In this document: positions 25,113-35,406 of the stretch, one piece after another
Layout of the letters: every line of letters starts with the position of its first letter
Numbering within the stretch: the first letter of the stretch is position 1
Assembly (NCBI RefSeq): GCF_014200375.1
Contig: NZ_JACHBP010000001.1
Location: 1,984,001-2,048,000 of the forward strand
DNA length: 64,000 bases
Direction: 5' to 3'
Source: Terrimesophilobacter mesophilus
GTDB taxonomy: Bacteria; Actinomycetota; Actinomycetes; Actinomycetales; Microbacteriaceae
Notes under the pieces: model-generated
Told to the model about the DNA's origin: nothing
Seen by the model: only the letters and a program-made list of their open reading frames with translations
Databases searched by the model: none
Position numbers and translations under genes: made by a program

Positions 25113-26236
25113 TGACCAATCCGTTGAATTCGGATGATTTCTCCGAACTCAGGTTGGAGGGGGTGTCGCGGGCCTTTGGCAAGTCCGCGGCACTCGCCGA
25201 CCTGACACTCACGGTGAAGCGTGGCGAGTTCGTCGCACTGCTGGGTCCATCTGGCAGTGGCAAGTCGACGGCTCTGAACTGCATCGCCGGACTGCTTCCG
25301 CTTACGGCGGGGACGATCAGCCTCGATGATCGCAGAGTGGATCACCTGGCCCCCGAGCAACGGGGTTTCGGAATGGTCTTTCAGAACTACGCACTATTCC
25401 CGCACCTGACCGTGCGTGGAAACATCGCCTTCGGCCTCAAGATGCGCAAGGTGCCCAGGGCGGAAATCACCCGCCGAGTAGATGCCGCCCTCGCACTAGT
25501 GCAACTTTCAGCGCACGCCGACAAACAACCGGGACAACTATCCGGTGGGCAACAGCAGCGCGTGGCCATCGCGAGGGCGGTGGTCGTTGAGCCGCCCGTC
25601 GTCCTCATGGATGAGCCATTGTCAAACCTGGACGCGAAGCTCAGGCATGAGATGCGCGCCGAGGTGCGACGACTCCATCAGGAGCTCGGACTGACTACCA
25701 TCTACGTCACTCATGACCAGGAGGAGGCTCTCTCGCTTGCCGACCGACTCGTTGTGCTGAGCGACGGGCGGGTTCAACAAATCGGTACACCTGAGGAGGT
25801 ATACCTGCGGCCGATCAACAGTTTCGTCGCGGACTTCATGGGGTATCGGAACCTGCTCTCGATGACCGCGCACGGTGTCGACGGCGCCGACCACCTCCTT
25901 CTGCGCGGAGACGGGATCGAGCTCACCGCGGTCCGGAACGACGAAAGCGTGCTGGACGGTCCCGTGACCGTTGCCATGCGCCCGGATGATCTGGTGGTTG
26001 GGCAAAGCGGGGGTAACCAGTTCTCCGCGGTAGTCACCTCGATTGAATATCAGGGGCGCGACTTCGAGGTGCAGGCTGTTGCGACATCAGGTGCGGCACT
26101 GTTCCTGCGAACTCCGGAGCGATTGATCGTGGATCAGTCGATCAGTATCGGTATCAGTCCAGAACGACTGATGGTGTACCCGGCAACAAAGAAGTCGACG
26201 CCAGCGGCGCCGGTACCGGAGCACGAGGCGGTATAA
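25112..26236 (+). CDS. ABC transporter ATP-binding protein (PotA/UgpC-like)
   Basis: 374 residues, GTG start overlapping the previous TAG. Walker A GPSGSGKST, Q-loop FQNYALFPHLTV, signature LSGGQQQRVAIARA, Walker B VVLMDEPLSNLD and switch YVTHD are all intact. A C-terminal TOBE-type domain begins near residue 250 (VTVAMRPDDLVV), which is usual in this class. It energises the two permeases downstream and could possibly also serve the CUT1 permeases at 17.1-19 kb, which lack an ATPase. Confidence 0.93.
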   Translation: MTNPLNSDDFSELRLEGVSRAFGKSAALADLTLTVKRGEFVALLGPSGSGKSTALNCIAGLLPLTAGTISLDDRRVDHLAPEQRGFGMVFQNYALFPHLTVRGNIAFGLKMRKVPRAEITRRVDAALALVQLSAHADKQPGQLSGGQQQRVAIARAVVVEPPVVLMDEPLSNLDAKLRHEMRAEVRRLHQELGLTTIYVTHDQEEALSLADRLVVLSDGRVQQIGTPEEVYLRPINSFVADFMGYRNLLSMTAHGVDGADHLLLRGDGIELTAVRNDESVLDGPVTVAMRPDDLVVGQSGGNQFSAVVTSIEYQGRDFEVQAVATSGAALFLRTPERLIVDQSISIGISPERLMVYPATKKSTPAAPVPEHEAV

Positions 26237-27178
26237 GTGCCTTCACTACCCACCGCGTCACGCGCCGCTGCCGAATCGGATCACGCACGAGCCCTCTCTC
26301 GGGTTTCGCTTCGGCACCGGCTAGCCGAACGGGGCCTGGACCGGATCATCTGGCTGGCCGTTCCGGGTTTCCTGTTTGTCGTAGCGCTGTTCATCTACCC
26401 CGCGATCTTCGGCGTTGTGCTGTCGTTCCAGCCGAATGATGACAGCGGGTTCTTTGGGAACTACATCGAGTTCTTCACCGATGCTTACCTGTTCGACACG
26501 ATAGGCAACACCTTCCGGATCGCCTTGCCCGCTGCTTTGATCAATGTGCTCGCATCAATCCCACTCGCACTTGTCATGCGTGGGAAGGTGCGTGGGAAGC
26601 GCGCGATCAACACCATCCTGATCATCCCGATCAGCTTGGGTACCGTTCTTGTCGCCGAAGGGCTTCTGACCTACCTGGGCCCGCAAGGCTGGTTCAACAG
26701 GATATTGATGGGGATCGGACTGATTCAGGAGCCGGTACGGCTCACCCACAACATCTGGGGCGTCATCATCTCGCTCATTATCACCGGGTTCCCGTTCGCT
26801 TTCCTCCTGACCCTTTCTTATATCTCCGGCATCAACCCCAAAATGGAAGAGGCTGCGAGCACACTGGGCGCTGGCCGGTGGCAGCAGTTCTATCGGGTCA
26901 CCCTCCCGCTTCTCGCTCCGGGTCTGGCCATCACGTTCTGCCTCACCTTTGTTCTCGCGTTCTCCGTTTTTCCGTCAGCAGTAATGTTGGGAAATCCTGC
27001 GGGGGATTCCCATGTTCTCTCCGTCGCCGCAGCCCAGACCGCATTTCAGAAGTACGACTTCCCGCTCGCCTCGACAATCTCGGTCATCACTGCGGTCGTT
27101 GAGTTGCTCGTCGTGGCACTTGTCCTCCTGTGGCGTTCACGGTTGTATCGCGGTAGTTCGGCCGGCGGAAAAGGGTAG
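26237..27178 (+). CDS. ABC transporter permease (PotB-like)
   Basis: 313 residues, GTG directly after the ATPase stop. Six predicted helices and an EAA loop (MEEAASTLGAGRWQQFYRVTLP near residue 210). The basic N-terminal 40 residues are cytoplasmic. Forms the channel with the next gene. Confidence 0.9.
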   Translation: MPSLPTASRAAAESDHARALSRVSLRHRLAERGLDRIIWLAVPGFLFVVALFIYPAIFGVVLSFQPNDDSGFFGNYIEFFTDAYLFDTIGNTFRIALPAALINVLASIPLALVMRGKVRGKRAINTILIIPISLGTVLVAEGLLTYLGPQGWFNRILMGIGLIQEPVRLTHNIWGVIISLIITGFPFAFLLTLSYISGINPKMEEAASTLGAGRWQQFYRVTLPLLAPGLAITFCLTFVLAFSVFPSAVMLGNPAGDSHVLSVAAAQTAFQKYDFPLASTISVITAVVELLVVALVLLWRSRLYRGSSAGGKG

Positions 27179-27181
27179 AAG

Positions 27182-28057
27182 ATGACACAGCTTGTCGTGC
27201 GCGAACGTCGCGCAGAGCGCCAGAAGGGCGAACGACGTAAGTCGCCGTTTCGCTGGCTCGTGTGGGTCGCCGCGATCTTCTTCTTCCTCAACCTCTTCGG
27301 TGTCATCGCGTCGGTACTGGCGAACTCGTTCGCCACCGAATGGTTCGATACCTGGCTGCCTTCCGGATGGACGACGAAGTATTACCAGACGGCGTGGCAG
27401 GACTTCCAGCTCGCTGACACGCTGATTGTCACCATGCAGGTCGCCGTCACGGTCGTCGTTGTCTCACTCATCATCGGTGCGCCAGCGGCCTACGTGCTCG
27501 CCCGGCGGGAGTTCCCCGGCAAGAAGGCCCTGATGCTTTCCTTCCTGCTGCCGATCATGGTGCCTCCGATCACCTACGGTATCCCGCTCGCAACACTCCT
27601 GTACAAGTTGCATCTTGGAGGAACGCTGAACGGTGTGATCCTGGCCAACCTGGTTCCCGCCGTTCCGTTCGTCGTGCTCGTGATGACGCCGTTCATCGAG
27701 CAGATCGATCCGAAGATCGAGGCGGCTGCGAGGATGTGCGGAGCGAAGACCTGGCAGATCTTCACGCGCATCCTCGGCCCGCTCGTGATTCCGGGCCTGC
27801 TGGCGGCGGCACTGCTCGTGCTCGTTCAGACGGTCGCCCTTTTCGAGTTGACATTCCTCACTGCGGGACCCGGCACCCAGACGCTCGTCGTCTCGTTGTA
27901 CTACGCGGTGTTCGCCTCCGGCATCCGGCCATCACAGGCGATCAGCGCCATGGCGGTCATCTACATGCTCACAACCCTGGTGATCCTGGTGATCGCGCTG
28001 CGCTATGTGAGCCCGACCCAGATGGTTACCCAGATCAAGGACAACAGCGACGACTGA
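27182..28057 (+). CDS. ABC transporter permease (PotC-like)
   Basis: 291 residues, ATG three bases after the previous stop. Six helices, with EAA loop IEAAARMCGAKTWQIFTRILGP. Second channel subunit of the importer. Followed after 54 bases by the NagB-type gene, so transport and amino-sugar metabolism may share one message. Confidence 0.9.
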   Translation: MTQLVVRERRAERQKGERRKSPFRWLVWVAAIFFFLNLFGVIASVLANSFATEWFDTWLPSGWTTKYYQTAWQDFQLADTLIVTMQVAVTVVVVSLIIGAPAAYVLARREFPGKKALMLSFLLPIMVPPITYGIPLATLLYKLHLGGTLNGVILANLVPAVPFVVLVMTPFIEQIDPKIEAAARMCGAKTWQIFTRILGPLVIPGLLAAALLVLVQTVALFELTFLTAGPGTQTLVVSLYYAVFASGIRPSQAISAMAVIYMLTTLVILVIALRYVSPTQMVTQIKDNSDD

Positions 28058-28111
28058 TCTCACTCATCCCCAGAACTTCCCCTCTAATTGTTTCTCGAAA
28101 GGAACTCCACC

Positions 28112-28882
28112 ATGGAAAACCTGAACTACGACAAGCTCGCGGTCACGATCGCCGACTCGAACGATGAGCTCGGCAGGGAGGTGGCCGAAGCCTTCGCGGT
28201 CGCGGCGCGCGCCGCACTGCGGGAGAAGCCGGAGATCGCTGTCATCCTCGCGACCGGGAACTCTCAGTTGAGTTTCGCCACAGCGGTTCGCGAGCGCGAC
28301 GACATCGAGTGGTCGCGCATCACGATCCTGCACATGGACGAGTACCTCGGCATGTCGGAGGACCACCCGGCCAGCTTCCGTCGCTGGATGAAGGAGAACA
28401 TCGTCGCCTACGTCTCACCGAAGGCGTTCGAGGGCGTCCGGGGAGACCACGAGCCCGTCGAGGAGGAACTCGAGCGGTACTCCGCGATTCTCCGGGACCT
28501 CGACCCGGCGATCACGGTCATGGGGATCGGCGAGAACGGCCATCTCGCCTTCAACGATCCGCCCGCCGATTTCGAGGCGACCGAGCTGATCAAGATCGTC
28601 GAGATGGATGAGGTGTCACGCAACCAACAGGTGGGGGAGGGTCACTTCGCCTCGCTCAGTGTCACGCCGAGCCATGCCCTGAGCCTCACGATCCCGACCC
28701 TGTTGCGTCCGGACGCGGTGCTCGTCGGATGCCCGGAGGCGCGCAAGGCGAAGGCCGTCAAGGCCACCCTCGAAGGCCCGGTGACGCCGGAGGTCCCCGC
28801 ATCCATCCTGCGGACGCAGGCGCATGCACGCCTCTTCCTGGACCAGGAGTCTTCGTCGCTTCTCGATCGCGTGCGGTCATGA
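28112..28882 (+). CDS. nagB: Glucosamine/galactosamine-6-phosphate deaminase-isomerase (NagB family)
   Basis: 256 residues from ATG 28112 (GAAAGGA upstream). NagB/RpiA fold signatures: ILATGNSQLSF phosphate loop, HMDEYLGMSEDHPASFRRWM, and GIGENGHLAFNDPP with the catalytic His-Glu region. It converts an amino-hexose 6-phosphate to a ketohexose 6-phosphate and ammonia, the step after NagA. GlcN-6-P or GalN-6-P specificity is open. The stop overlaps the next ATG (ATGA). Confidence 0.85.
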   Translation: MENLNYDKLAVTIADSNDELGREVAEAFAVAARAALREKPEIAVILATGNSQLSFATAVRERDDIEWSRITILHMDEYLGMSEDHPASFRRWMKENIVAYVSPKAFEGVRGDHEPVEEELERYSAILRDLDPAITVMGIGENGHLAFNDPPADFEATELIKIVEMDEVSRNQQVGEGHFASLSVTPSHALSLTIPTLLRPDAVLVGCPEARKAKAVKATLEGPVTPEVPASILRTQAHARLFLDQESSSLLDRVRS

Positions 28883-30306
28883 CGGAAGGCAACCTCGAGC
28901 TCTCGATCGTCGGCATCGGCGACGCTCGGCGGCTGAGGGTGTCCGCACCGTCAGCGGCGGCGCTCGCCGATTTCGAAGGGACAGCCGCGGAGAGTGCGAC
29001 CGGCTCTGTGCTCGATGGCCCTCTCTCGGCAGCGAACGCCGTCGCGGTGCGCACACACGTGCCATCACTACGACCCCAGCCGATCGGCCTGCGCACGTCG
29101 GCCGGAGTCGGAGATCGCCTCGGGCTCGCGGCTCCTGGTCAGGTGCGCGCGTTCCAGAAGTTCGGCGCCGGCATCGTGCCGATCTTCGCGCAGCAATCCG
29201 CGCGGGAGATGGATCGGCTTGGGCGCATGCCGCAGCAGGTCCTGGATGACGCGACCTTCGGCTGCCTTCAGGCGGGTTGGGACGGTCCCGTTGGGGCCGA
29301 CGCCGATCACCTGAAATCGACCGCCGAGATTGACCGCTGCCTCGACGCGGGATTCACGCTGTTCACGCTCGACCCGGGCGAGTTCGTCCGGCACATCGAG
29401 GGCACGGTCACAGCGCAGCAGCTTGAGGACGTCCCCTGGGGAGACCTGGAAGACGACCTGGAGTCGATGACCAGGCGCTATGCGGACTTCACGATGGAGG
29501 TCGGCGACGGCATCCTTCGCCTGAGCGAAGTCGATGTCTTCCAGGCTGCCGCGAAGTACGGTGCGGCAGTCGCCTACACGGTGTCGATGTACCGTCATCT
29601 CATGGAGCGTGCGACCTATCCGGTCGAGGTCGAGGTCTCCGTCGACGAGACGGATGATGTGACGACGCTTGCCGAGCACGTCTATATGGCCACCGAACTG
29701 AAGCGACTCGGCGTGGAGTGGGTGAGCTTCGCGCCGCGCTATGTCGGATCGTTCGAGAAGGGCGTCGACTACATCGGTGACAAGCAGGTGTTGTACACGA
29801 GCCTCGCGAACCACACGCACATCGCACGCGCTTTCGGCCCATACAAGATCAGCCTGCACTCTGGGTCGGACAAGTTCAGCATCTATGAGGGCGCGGCCCA
29901 GGCTACCGGCCGGCTCGTGCATCTCAAGACGTCCGGCACGAACTACCTGGTCGCCGTCGATGTGGCGTCGCGCTTCGATCAGGAGTTGTTCCGGAACATC
30001 TACGCCGTCAGCCGCGATGCCTACCGGGGAACCCGTGCGAGCTATCAGGTCTCCGCCCGCCTCGATCGCACCCCGGAACCTCATGAGGTTCCGGATGAGA
30101 GACTGCACGACCTGGTCACGGCCTTCGACAGCCGCCAGATCCTGCACGTCGGATACGGCGCGGTCCTGAGGACGGAAGACGGACAGGGCGCTTCGCCCCT
30201 CGCCGCCTCCCTCCGCGAACTGCTTGCTGCTCACAACGATGCCTACGAGTCGGAACTCGAGGCGCACATCGGCCGCCACCTCACAACCTTCTCGGAGAAG
30301 TCATGA
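28879..30306 (+). CDS. uxaE: Tagaturonate/fructuronate epimerase (UxaE family)
   Basis: 475 residues from ATG 28879, coupled to nagB by ATGA. The segment HTHIARAFGPYKISLHSGSD near residue 315 is a hallmark of UxaE. Earlier parts DHLKSTAEIDRCLDAGFTLFTLDP and later GTNYLVAVDVA fit the family. UxaE epimerises tagaturonate to fructuronate, letting galacturonate-derived material enter the mannonate route. The SDR gene downstream overlaps by four bases. Confidence 0.82.
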   Translation: MTEGNLELSIVGIGDARRLRVSAPSAAALADFEGTAAESATGSVLDGPLSAANAVAVRTHVPSLRPQPIGLRTSAGVGDRLGLAAPGQVRAFQKFGAGIVPIFAQQSAREMDRLGRMPQQVLDDATFGCLQAGWDGPVGADADHLKSTAEIDRCLDAGFTLFTLDPGEFVRHIEGTVTAQQLEDVPWGDLEDDLESMTRRYADFTMEVGDGILRLSEVDVFQAAAKYGAAVAYTVSMYRHLMERATYPVEVEVSVDETDDVTTLAEHVYMATELKRLGVEWVSFAPRYVGSFEKGVDYIGDKQVLYTSLANHTHIARAFGPYKISLHSGSDKFSIYEGAAQATGRLVHLKTSGTNYLVAVDVASRFDQELFRNIYAVSRDAYRGTRASYQVSARLDRTPEPHEVPDERLHDLVTAFDSRQILHVGYGAVLRTEDGQGASPLAASLRELLAAHNDAYESELEAHIGRHLTTFSEKS

Positions 30307-31088
30307 CCGCCGTTTCAACGCCCGGAGAGCTCTTCGACCTGACCGGCAGCCGTGCCGCGGTGATCGGCGGGACGGGAGTGCTCGGTGGGCGATTCTCCGA
30401 GTGTCTCGCTGCGGCCGGCGCGGAGGTAGTCGTGCTCGGGCGCTCCGTCGAGCGCGGCGGCGCAGTGGTCGACGCGATCCTGAAGGCGGGCGGAAACGCA
30501 TCGTTCCAGTCTCTCGACGTGACTGATCGCGCATCCTTCGATCGTGCCGCGGCAGTGCTTCAGGATGCCGGAGGCTTCGACATTCTCGTGAACGCGCCGG
30601 GTGTCAACAACACGACGCCATTCGCCGACCTGACTGATGAGGAGTGGAATCGGCTGCTCGACGTCAACCTGAGTTCGGTCTTCCGCGCCTGCCAGGTGTT
30701 CTCGCCGCTCATGCAGAATCGCCCGCTCGGCGCGTCGATCATCAACATCTCGTCGGCGTCATCCGGCCCGCCGCTCAGCCGCGTCCTCGGCTACGGGGTC
30801 GCGAAGGCGGGAGTCAACAACATCACCCAGTACCTCGCGCGCGAGTTCGCCCACGATCGGATCCGGGTGAACGCGATCATCCCGGGCTTCTTCCCAGCCG
30901 AGCAGAATCGTGCGGTACTCACCCGGGAGCGGGTCAACAGCATCATCGGCCACACACCGCTGCAGCGCCTCGGTGTCCCCGAGGAGCTCGATGGTGCACT
31001 GCTGTGGCTGGCGGCATCCAGAGCCTCCGGGTTCGTCACCGGCGCCCTCGTGACCGTCGACGGCGGGTTCTCCGCCATGACCATCTGA
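30303..31088 (+). CDS. SDR oxidoreductase, probable fructuronate reductase (mannonate dehydrogenase)
   Basis: 261 residues, classical short-chain dehydrogenase. Cofactor motif [16 protein letters not shown] variant of NNAG, catalytic Ser in INISSASS, and Y-x-x-x-K in GYGVAKAG. The motif FFPAEQNR after the active site resembles SDR-type mannonate oxidoreductases that replace UxuB. Its place between UxaE and ManD is exactly where a fructuronate-to-mannonate reductase is needed. Specific function is inferred from context. Confidence 0.8.
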   Translation: MTAVSTPGELFDLTGSRAAVIGGTGVLGGRFSECLAAAGAEVVVLGRSVERGGAVVDAILKAGGNASFQSLDVTDRASFDRAAAVLQDAGGFDILVNAPGVNNTTPFADLTDEEWNRLLDVNLSSVFRACQVFSPLMQNRPLGASIINISSASSGPPLSRVLGYGVAKAGVNNITQYLAREFAHDRIRVNAIIPGFFPAEQNRAVLTRERVNSIIGHTPLQRLGVPEELDGALLWLAASRASGFVTGALVTVDGGFSAMTI

Positions 31089-31140
31089 CCGCTCTGCGGC
31101 AATCCAGTACAAAACAGAACTTGTCAACAGAAAGGCAGCC

Positions 31141-32379
31141 ATGATCATCGCCAAAGCAGAGGTCATCGTCACGAGCCCCGACCGCAACTTCGTCACGCTC
31201 AAGCTGACGACGGATGACGGACTCACCGGCCTCGGCGACGCCACGGTGAATGGGCGCGAGCTCGCCGTAGTGAGCTACCTGCGCGACCACGTCGTCCAGC
31301 TCCTCATCGGGCGCGACGCCCACCGGATCGAGGACACCTGGCAGTTCCTGTACCGCAGCGCATACTGGCGCCGCGGCCCGATCACGATGGCCGCGATCGC
31401 CGCAGTGGACATGGCCCTGTGGGACATCAAAGGCAAAGCCGCCGGCATGCCGGTCTACCAGCTGCTGGGCGGCGCGAGCCGCACCGGCCTGCTCGCGTAC
31501 GGCCACGCCTCCGGCAAGTCGCTGCCGGAGCTGTTCGACAGCGTGCGCAAGCACCAGGAGGAGGGTTACCGAGCCATCCGCATCCAGTCCGGCGTCCCGG
31601 GTCTGAGGGCGATCTATGGAATCGCCTCGAACGAGACGTTCGCGGCGAACCACGGCCAGCGGTACGACCACGAGCCCGCCCAGCGCGGGGCGTTCCCCGC
31701 CGAGGAGGACTGGGACACCCGGGCCTATCTGCGCCACATCCCGACGGTGTTCGAGGCGGTGCGCAACGAGTTCGGCCCCGAGATTCCGCTTCTTCACGAC
31801 GGCCACCACCGGATGACGCCGATCCAGGCCGCCCAGCTCGGCAAGTCGCTCGAACCCTACGACCTGTTCTGGCTCGAGGACTGCACGCCGGCCGAGAACC
31901 AGGAGGCACTGCGTCTCGTGCGCCAGCACACGACGACGCCGCTCGCGATCGGCGAGATCTTCAACACCGTGTGGGACTACCAGCAGCTCATCCGCGAGCA
32001 GCTCATCGACTACGTGCGCAGCGCTGTGACCCACACCGGTGGTATCAGCCACCTCAAGAAGGTGCTCGAGTTCGCCGCGCAGTACCAGGTCAAGTCTGGA
32101 ATGCACGGGCCGACCGACATCTCCCCGGTGGGAATGGCCGCGGCCATGCACCTGGGGCTCGCGATCCACAACTTCGGTATCCAGGAGTATATGAAGCACA
32201 CCGAGCGCACCGACCAGGTGTTCGAGCAGTCTTACACCTGGCAGAACGGCCTTCTGCATCCGGGCGACAACCCGGGCCTCGGCGTCGAGTTGAACCAGGA
32301 CGAGGCGGGCAAATACCCGTACGAGCAGGCCTACCTCCCTTATAACCGTCTTGCCGACGGCACCGTCCACGACTGGTAG
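31141..32379 (+). CDS. manD: D-mannonate dehydratase, enolase superfamily (ManD)
   Basis: 412 residues, AAAGGCAGCC before ATG. The enolase-superfamily barrel has metal ligands in [19 protein letters not shown] and [11 protein letters not shown] and R in the loop region [16 protein letters not shown] and the final part [14 protein letters not shown] with [15 protein letters not shown] are typical of ManD. It dehydrates D-mannonate to 2-keto-3-deoxygluconate, the substrate of KdgK at 11335. Some family members have low activity and other roles. Confidence 0.88.
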   Translation: MIIAKAEVIVTSPDRNFVTLKLTTDDGLTGLGDATVNGRELAVVSYLRDHVVQLLIGRDAHRIEDTWQFLYRSAYWRRGPITMAAIAAVDMALWDIKGKAAGMPVYQLLGGASRTGLLAYGHASGKSLPELFDSVRKHQEEGYRAIRIQSGVPGLRAIYGIASNETFAANHGQRYDHEPAQRGAFPAEEDWDTRAYLRHIPTVFEAVRNEFGPEIPLLHDGHHRMTPIQAAQLGKSLEPYDLFWLEDCTPAENQEALRLVRQHTTTPLAIGEIFNTVWDYQQLIREQLIDYVRSAVTHTGGISHLKKVLEFAAQYQVKSGMHGPTDISPVGMAAAMHLGLAIHNFGIQEYMKHTERTDQVFEQSYTWQNGLLHPGDNPGLGVELNQDEAGKYPYEQAYLPYNRLADGTVHDW

Positions 32380-32385
32380 ACAGAC

Positions 32386-32907
32386 ATGAATCCTCTCGTC
32401 GTCCTCCTGGGCGTCAGCGGTTCGGGCAAGTCGACCGTGGGCGAAATTCTTGCGCGCGAACTCGGCGTCCCGTTCGAGGACGCCGACGACCTTCACCCGC
32501 GGACCAATCTCGTCAAGATGGCGGCCGGGCATCCGCTCGACGACAACGACCGCTGGCCGTGGCTGCGCACAGTGGGGCAGGTGCTCTCGAGAGCGGATGC
32601 CGACGGCACCGGCCTCGTGATCGCCTGTTCCGCGCTCAAGCGCTCCTACCGCTCGGCGATACTCGCCGAGGAGCCTCGCACACGCTTCGTGCTTCTGGAC
32701 GGCCCGCGCGAGCTGCTCGAGGAGCGCCTGGCGCACCGGGAGGGCCACTTCATGCCGGCCTCACTGCTCGATTCGCAGCTGGCGACACTCGAGCCACTTG
32801 GAGCCGACGAGCCGGGGGTCACCGTCTCGATCGACCAGACACCCGAGGCGATTGCGCTTGACGCCTCCCGGGCGATCATCGATTCGGCTGGACTGACACC
32901 GTTGTAG
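32386..32907 (+). CDS. Gluconokinase (P-loop), second copy
   Basis: 173 residues. LLGVSGSGKSTVG, DADDLHPRTNLVKM, NDRWPWLRTVG and ACSALKRSYR are GntK signatures. Six bases after manD and likely in the same transcript. It has an intact first strand, unlike the shortest reading of the copy at 15382. Why the locus needs two gluconokinases is unclear; one might act on a related sugar acid. Confidence 0.9.
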   Translation: MNPLVVLLGVSGSGKSTVGEILARELGVPFEDADDLHPRTNLVKMAAGHPLDDNDRWPWLRTVGQVLSRADADGTGLVIACSALKRSYRSAILAEEPRTRFVLLDGPRELLEERLAHREGHFMPASLLDSQLATLEPLGADEPGVTVSIDQTPEAIALDASRAIIDSAGLTPL

Positions 32908-32916
32908 GGTCGTGTC

Positions 32917-33738
32917 ATGCGCCCGCTGCAGCAGCAGATCATCCGCGACCTGAACGTGTCGGCGACGATCGACCCACGCGAGGAGATCGACTCCCGCGTC
33001 GGCTTCCTGGTCGAGTACGCGAAGACGACACATGCGAAGGGCTTCGTGCTCGGCATCAGTGGGGGGCAGGACTCCTCGCTCGCCGGCCGCCTCTGCCAGC
33101 TCGCGGTCGAGCGGCTCGCCGCCGACGGCATCCCCGCGGAGTTCATCGCCGTGCGCCTCCCATACGCCGTGCAGCGCGACGAGGACGACGCCCAGCTCGC
33201 GCTGCGTTTCATCCAGCCGCAGCGCACGATCGACTACAACATCCAGCGTGCGGTCGACGGATTCGAGGCCGAATACCTCGACGCGATCGGCGACGAGATG
33301 ACCGACTTCACGAAGGGCAACGTCAAGGCGCGCACACGCATGATCGTCCAGTACGCGATCGCCGGCCAGCGTTCGCTGCTGGTCGTCGGCACCGACCACG
33401 CCGCGGAGGCGGTCACCGGCTTCTTCACGAAATTCGGCGACGGCGCAGCCGACACCACACCGCTCTCTGGCCTCACCAAACGGCAGGGCCGCGCGCTGCT
33501 CGAGGAACTCGGCGCACCGGAGCGTCTCTACCTCAAGGAGCCCACCGCCGACCTGCTCGACGACACCCCCGGCCAGTCCGATGAGGCGAACCTGGGCCTC
33601 AGCTACCAGCACATCGACGACTACCTCGAGGGCCGTGAGGTTCCGGATGCCGTCGCAGACGCGATTGAGGCGAAGTACGTCACCACCCGCCACAAACGCG
33701 CCGTGCCGGTCACCCCCTTCGACGACTGGTGGCGCTGA
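32917..33738 (+). CDS. nadE: NH3-dependent NAD+ synthetase
   Basis: 273 residues, the short ammonia-dependent form. ATP-pyrophosphatase loop GISGGQDSS near residue 45, later [29 protein letters not shown] and [14 protein letters not shown], ending VTPFDDWWR. It amidates deamido-NAD. It is the first housekeeping gene after the sugar block, nine bases from gntK2. Confidence 0.96.
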   Translation: MRPLQQQIIRDLNVSATIDPREEIDSRVGFLVEYAKTTHAKGFVLGISGGQDSSLAGRLCQLAVERLAADGIPAEFIAVRLPYAVQRDEDDAQLALRFIQPQRTIDYNIQRAVDGFEAEYLDAIGDEMTDFTKGNVKARTRMIVQYAIAGQRSLLVVGTDHAAEAVTGFFTKFGDGAADTTPLSGLTKRQGRALLEELGAPERLYLKEPTADLLDDTPGQSDEANLGLSYQHIDDYLEGREVPDAVADAIEAKYVTTRHKRAVPVTPFDDWWR

Positions 33739-33986
33739 GGGCGAGTCGGCGGCGTCCGAGGGCGATGCCGCATCCGGCACCCGCGCGCATGCGCTAAACT
33801 CGGGGATTGAACTTCGGCGAGGGATCGCTGGGGCCGGGCCGTTTCAGGATGGCTGGGCGCAGCATCCGTAATCGACGCGGTGAGCAGGCAGGGTCTTCGC
33901 AGGCCGCAGAGTCTTTCCTCACGCGCAGGCGTTCGAGTTGACAACCACGAGACACGCGGGCCGGAAAGCCTGCGAAGGAGACAGAC
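33739..33986 (+). promoter_or_regulatory. Leader region of rplY with candidate promoter
   Basis: A 248-base gap without a gene. GCGCTAAACT places a possible -10 (TAAACT) at 33795-33800, with only a weak -35. The remaining roughly 185 bases would be a long leader ending in GAAGGAGA before the rplY start. No L25 autoregulatory structure was identified. Confidence 0.35.
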
Positions 33987-34691
33987 ATGACCGACAAGAA
34001 GGTTTCGACCGGCAAGAAGTCGCAGGCCGACAAGGACGCGAGCGCCGACAACCACATCAAGGCGGAACTGCGCGAGAACTTCGGCAAGGGCTACGCCCGC
34101 CGACTCCGCGCAGAGGGCCGCATTCCCGCGGTCCTCTATGGGCACGGCACCGCGCCGCAGCACGTGAGCGTTCCCGCACACGAGGTCGGTCTTCTCCTGC
34201 GCAAGGCGAACGCCATCCTCGACCTCAACATCGCGGGCAAGAAGCAGCTCGCGCTCGTCAAGGACGTGCAGAAGGACCCCGTGCGCCAGATCATCGAGCA
34301 CCTCGACCTGGTCATCGTCAAGAAGGGCGAGAAGGTCCACGTCGAGGTCCCGATCCACCTCGAGGGCGAGTCGTTCAGCGGCACCATCGCGATGCTCGAG
34401 GTCAACACGATCCGCGTCGAAGCGGATGCCACGAACATCCCGGAGCGCATCGTCATCGACATCGAGGGCGCAGAGGACGGCACGAAGATTCACGCTGCGG
34501 ATGCCGTGCTGCCGGAGGGTTCGACCCTCATGGATGAGCCCGACCTGCTGCTCGTGAACGTCATCGTTCCTGCCGCAGTGAGCCTGGGCGAGCCCACAGA
34601 GGGCGAAGCGGCCGAAGAGGTCGAGGGCGAGGCTGCTGCGGAGGCCGGCGAGGCCGCCGACGAGGCTCCTGCCGAAGCCGCCGCAGAGTAG
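33987..34691 (+). CDS. rplY: 50S ribosomal protein L25 (CTC family)
   Basis: 234 residues. The N-terminal L25 domain (LRENFGKGYARRLRAEGRIPAVLYGHG) binds 5S rRNA. The beta-barrel CTC domain follows, and the last 45 residues are an acidic Ala/Glu-rich tail. The long form with acidic tail is common in actinobacteria. The next gene, pth, is the conserved partner. Confidence 0.96.
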   Translation: MTDKKVSTGKKSQADKDASADNHIKAELRENFGKGYARRLRAEGRIPAVLYGHGTAPQHVSVPAHEVGLLLRKANAILDLNIAGKKQLALVKDVQKDPVRQIIEHLDLVIVKKGEKVHVEVPIHLEGESFSGTIAMLEVNTIRVEADATNIPERIVIDIEGAEDGTKIHAADAVLPEGSTLMDEPDLLLVNVIVPAAVSLGEPTEGEAAEEVEGEAAAEAGEAADEAPAEAAAE

Positions 34692-34700
34692 CTTTCACGC

Positions 34701-35294
34701 ATGACCACCGATTCGTGGCTTGTGGTCGGGCTCGGGAATCCCGGGCTCGGCTACGCCGCGAATCGCCACAACGTCGGCGAGATGGTCGTCGCCGAGCTGG
34801 GCATCCGGATGTCGGCGAAGTTCAAGCGCCACAAGGCGAACGCGATGGTCGCCGAGGTGCGCCTCGGGATCGGCGGGCCGAAGCTGATCCTCGCCGGCAC
34901 GAACACGTTCATGAACGTCTCCGGCGGCCCGGTCGCGAACCTGCTCAAGTTCTATTCGCTCGACCCGTCGCGACTCATCGTCGTGCACGATGAGCTCGAC
35001 ATCCCGTTCGACACGGTGCGTCTCAAGTTCGGCGGTGGGCATGGCGGGCACAACGGCATCCGGGACATCGTGTCGGCGGTCGGCACCGGTGACTTCATCC
35101 GCGTGCGCGTCGGTATCGGTCGACCGCCCGGGCGGCAGGATGCGGCCGACTTCGTGCTCAAGGACTTCTCCTCGACCGAGCGCACGTCGCTTCCGTCGCT
35201 GATTTCGGATGCCGCGGATGCCGTGGAGGCTATCGCCGTCGACGGGCTCACCGCAGCCCAGCAGCGGTTCCACTCGCCCGATCCCGCATCCTGA
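34701..35294 (+). CDS. pth: Peptidyl-tRNA hydrolase
   Basis: 197 residues. VGLGNPGLGYAANRHNVGEMVV contains the catalytic His, then TNTFMNVSGGPV, HDELDIPF with the catalytic Asp, and GGGHGGHNGIRDI. It recycles peptidyl-tRNAs released from ribosomes. Nine bases after rplY. Confidence 0.96.
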   Translation: MTTDSWLVVGLGNPGLGYAANRHNVGEMVVAELGIRMSAKFKRHKANAMVAEVRLGIGGPKLILAGTNTFMNVSGGPVANLLKFYSLDPSRLIVVHDELDIPFDTVRLKFGGGHGGHNGIRDIVSAVGTGDFIRVRVGIGRPPGRQDAADFVLKDFSSTERTSLPSLISDAADAVEAIAVDGLTAAQQRFHSPDPAS

Positions 35295-35406
35295 AGTCAC
35301 CGTTGCCTGAGTAGCGCGCGTCACAAAGGGAAGCTTCGCGGTGACCGCTCAACCACCGGAACGGTCGGGCGACGTATCGAAACCACGGCACACGTAGACT
35401 TGTCCG

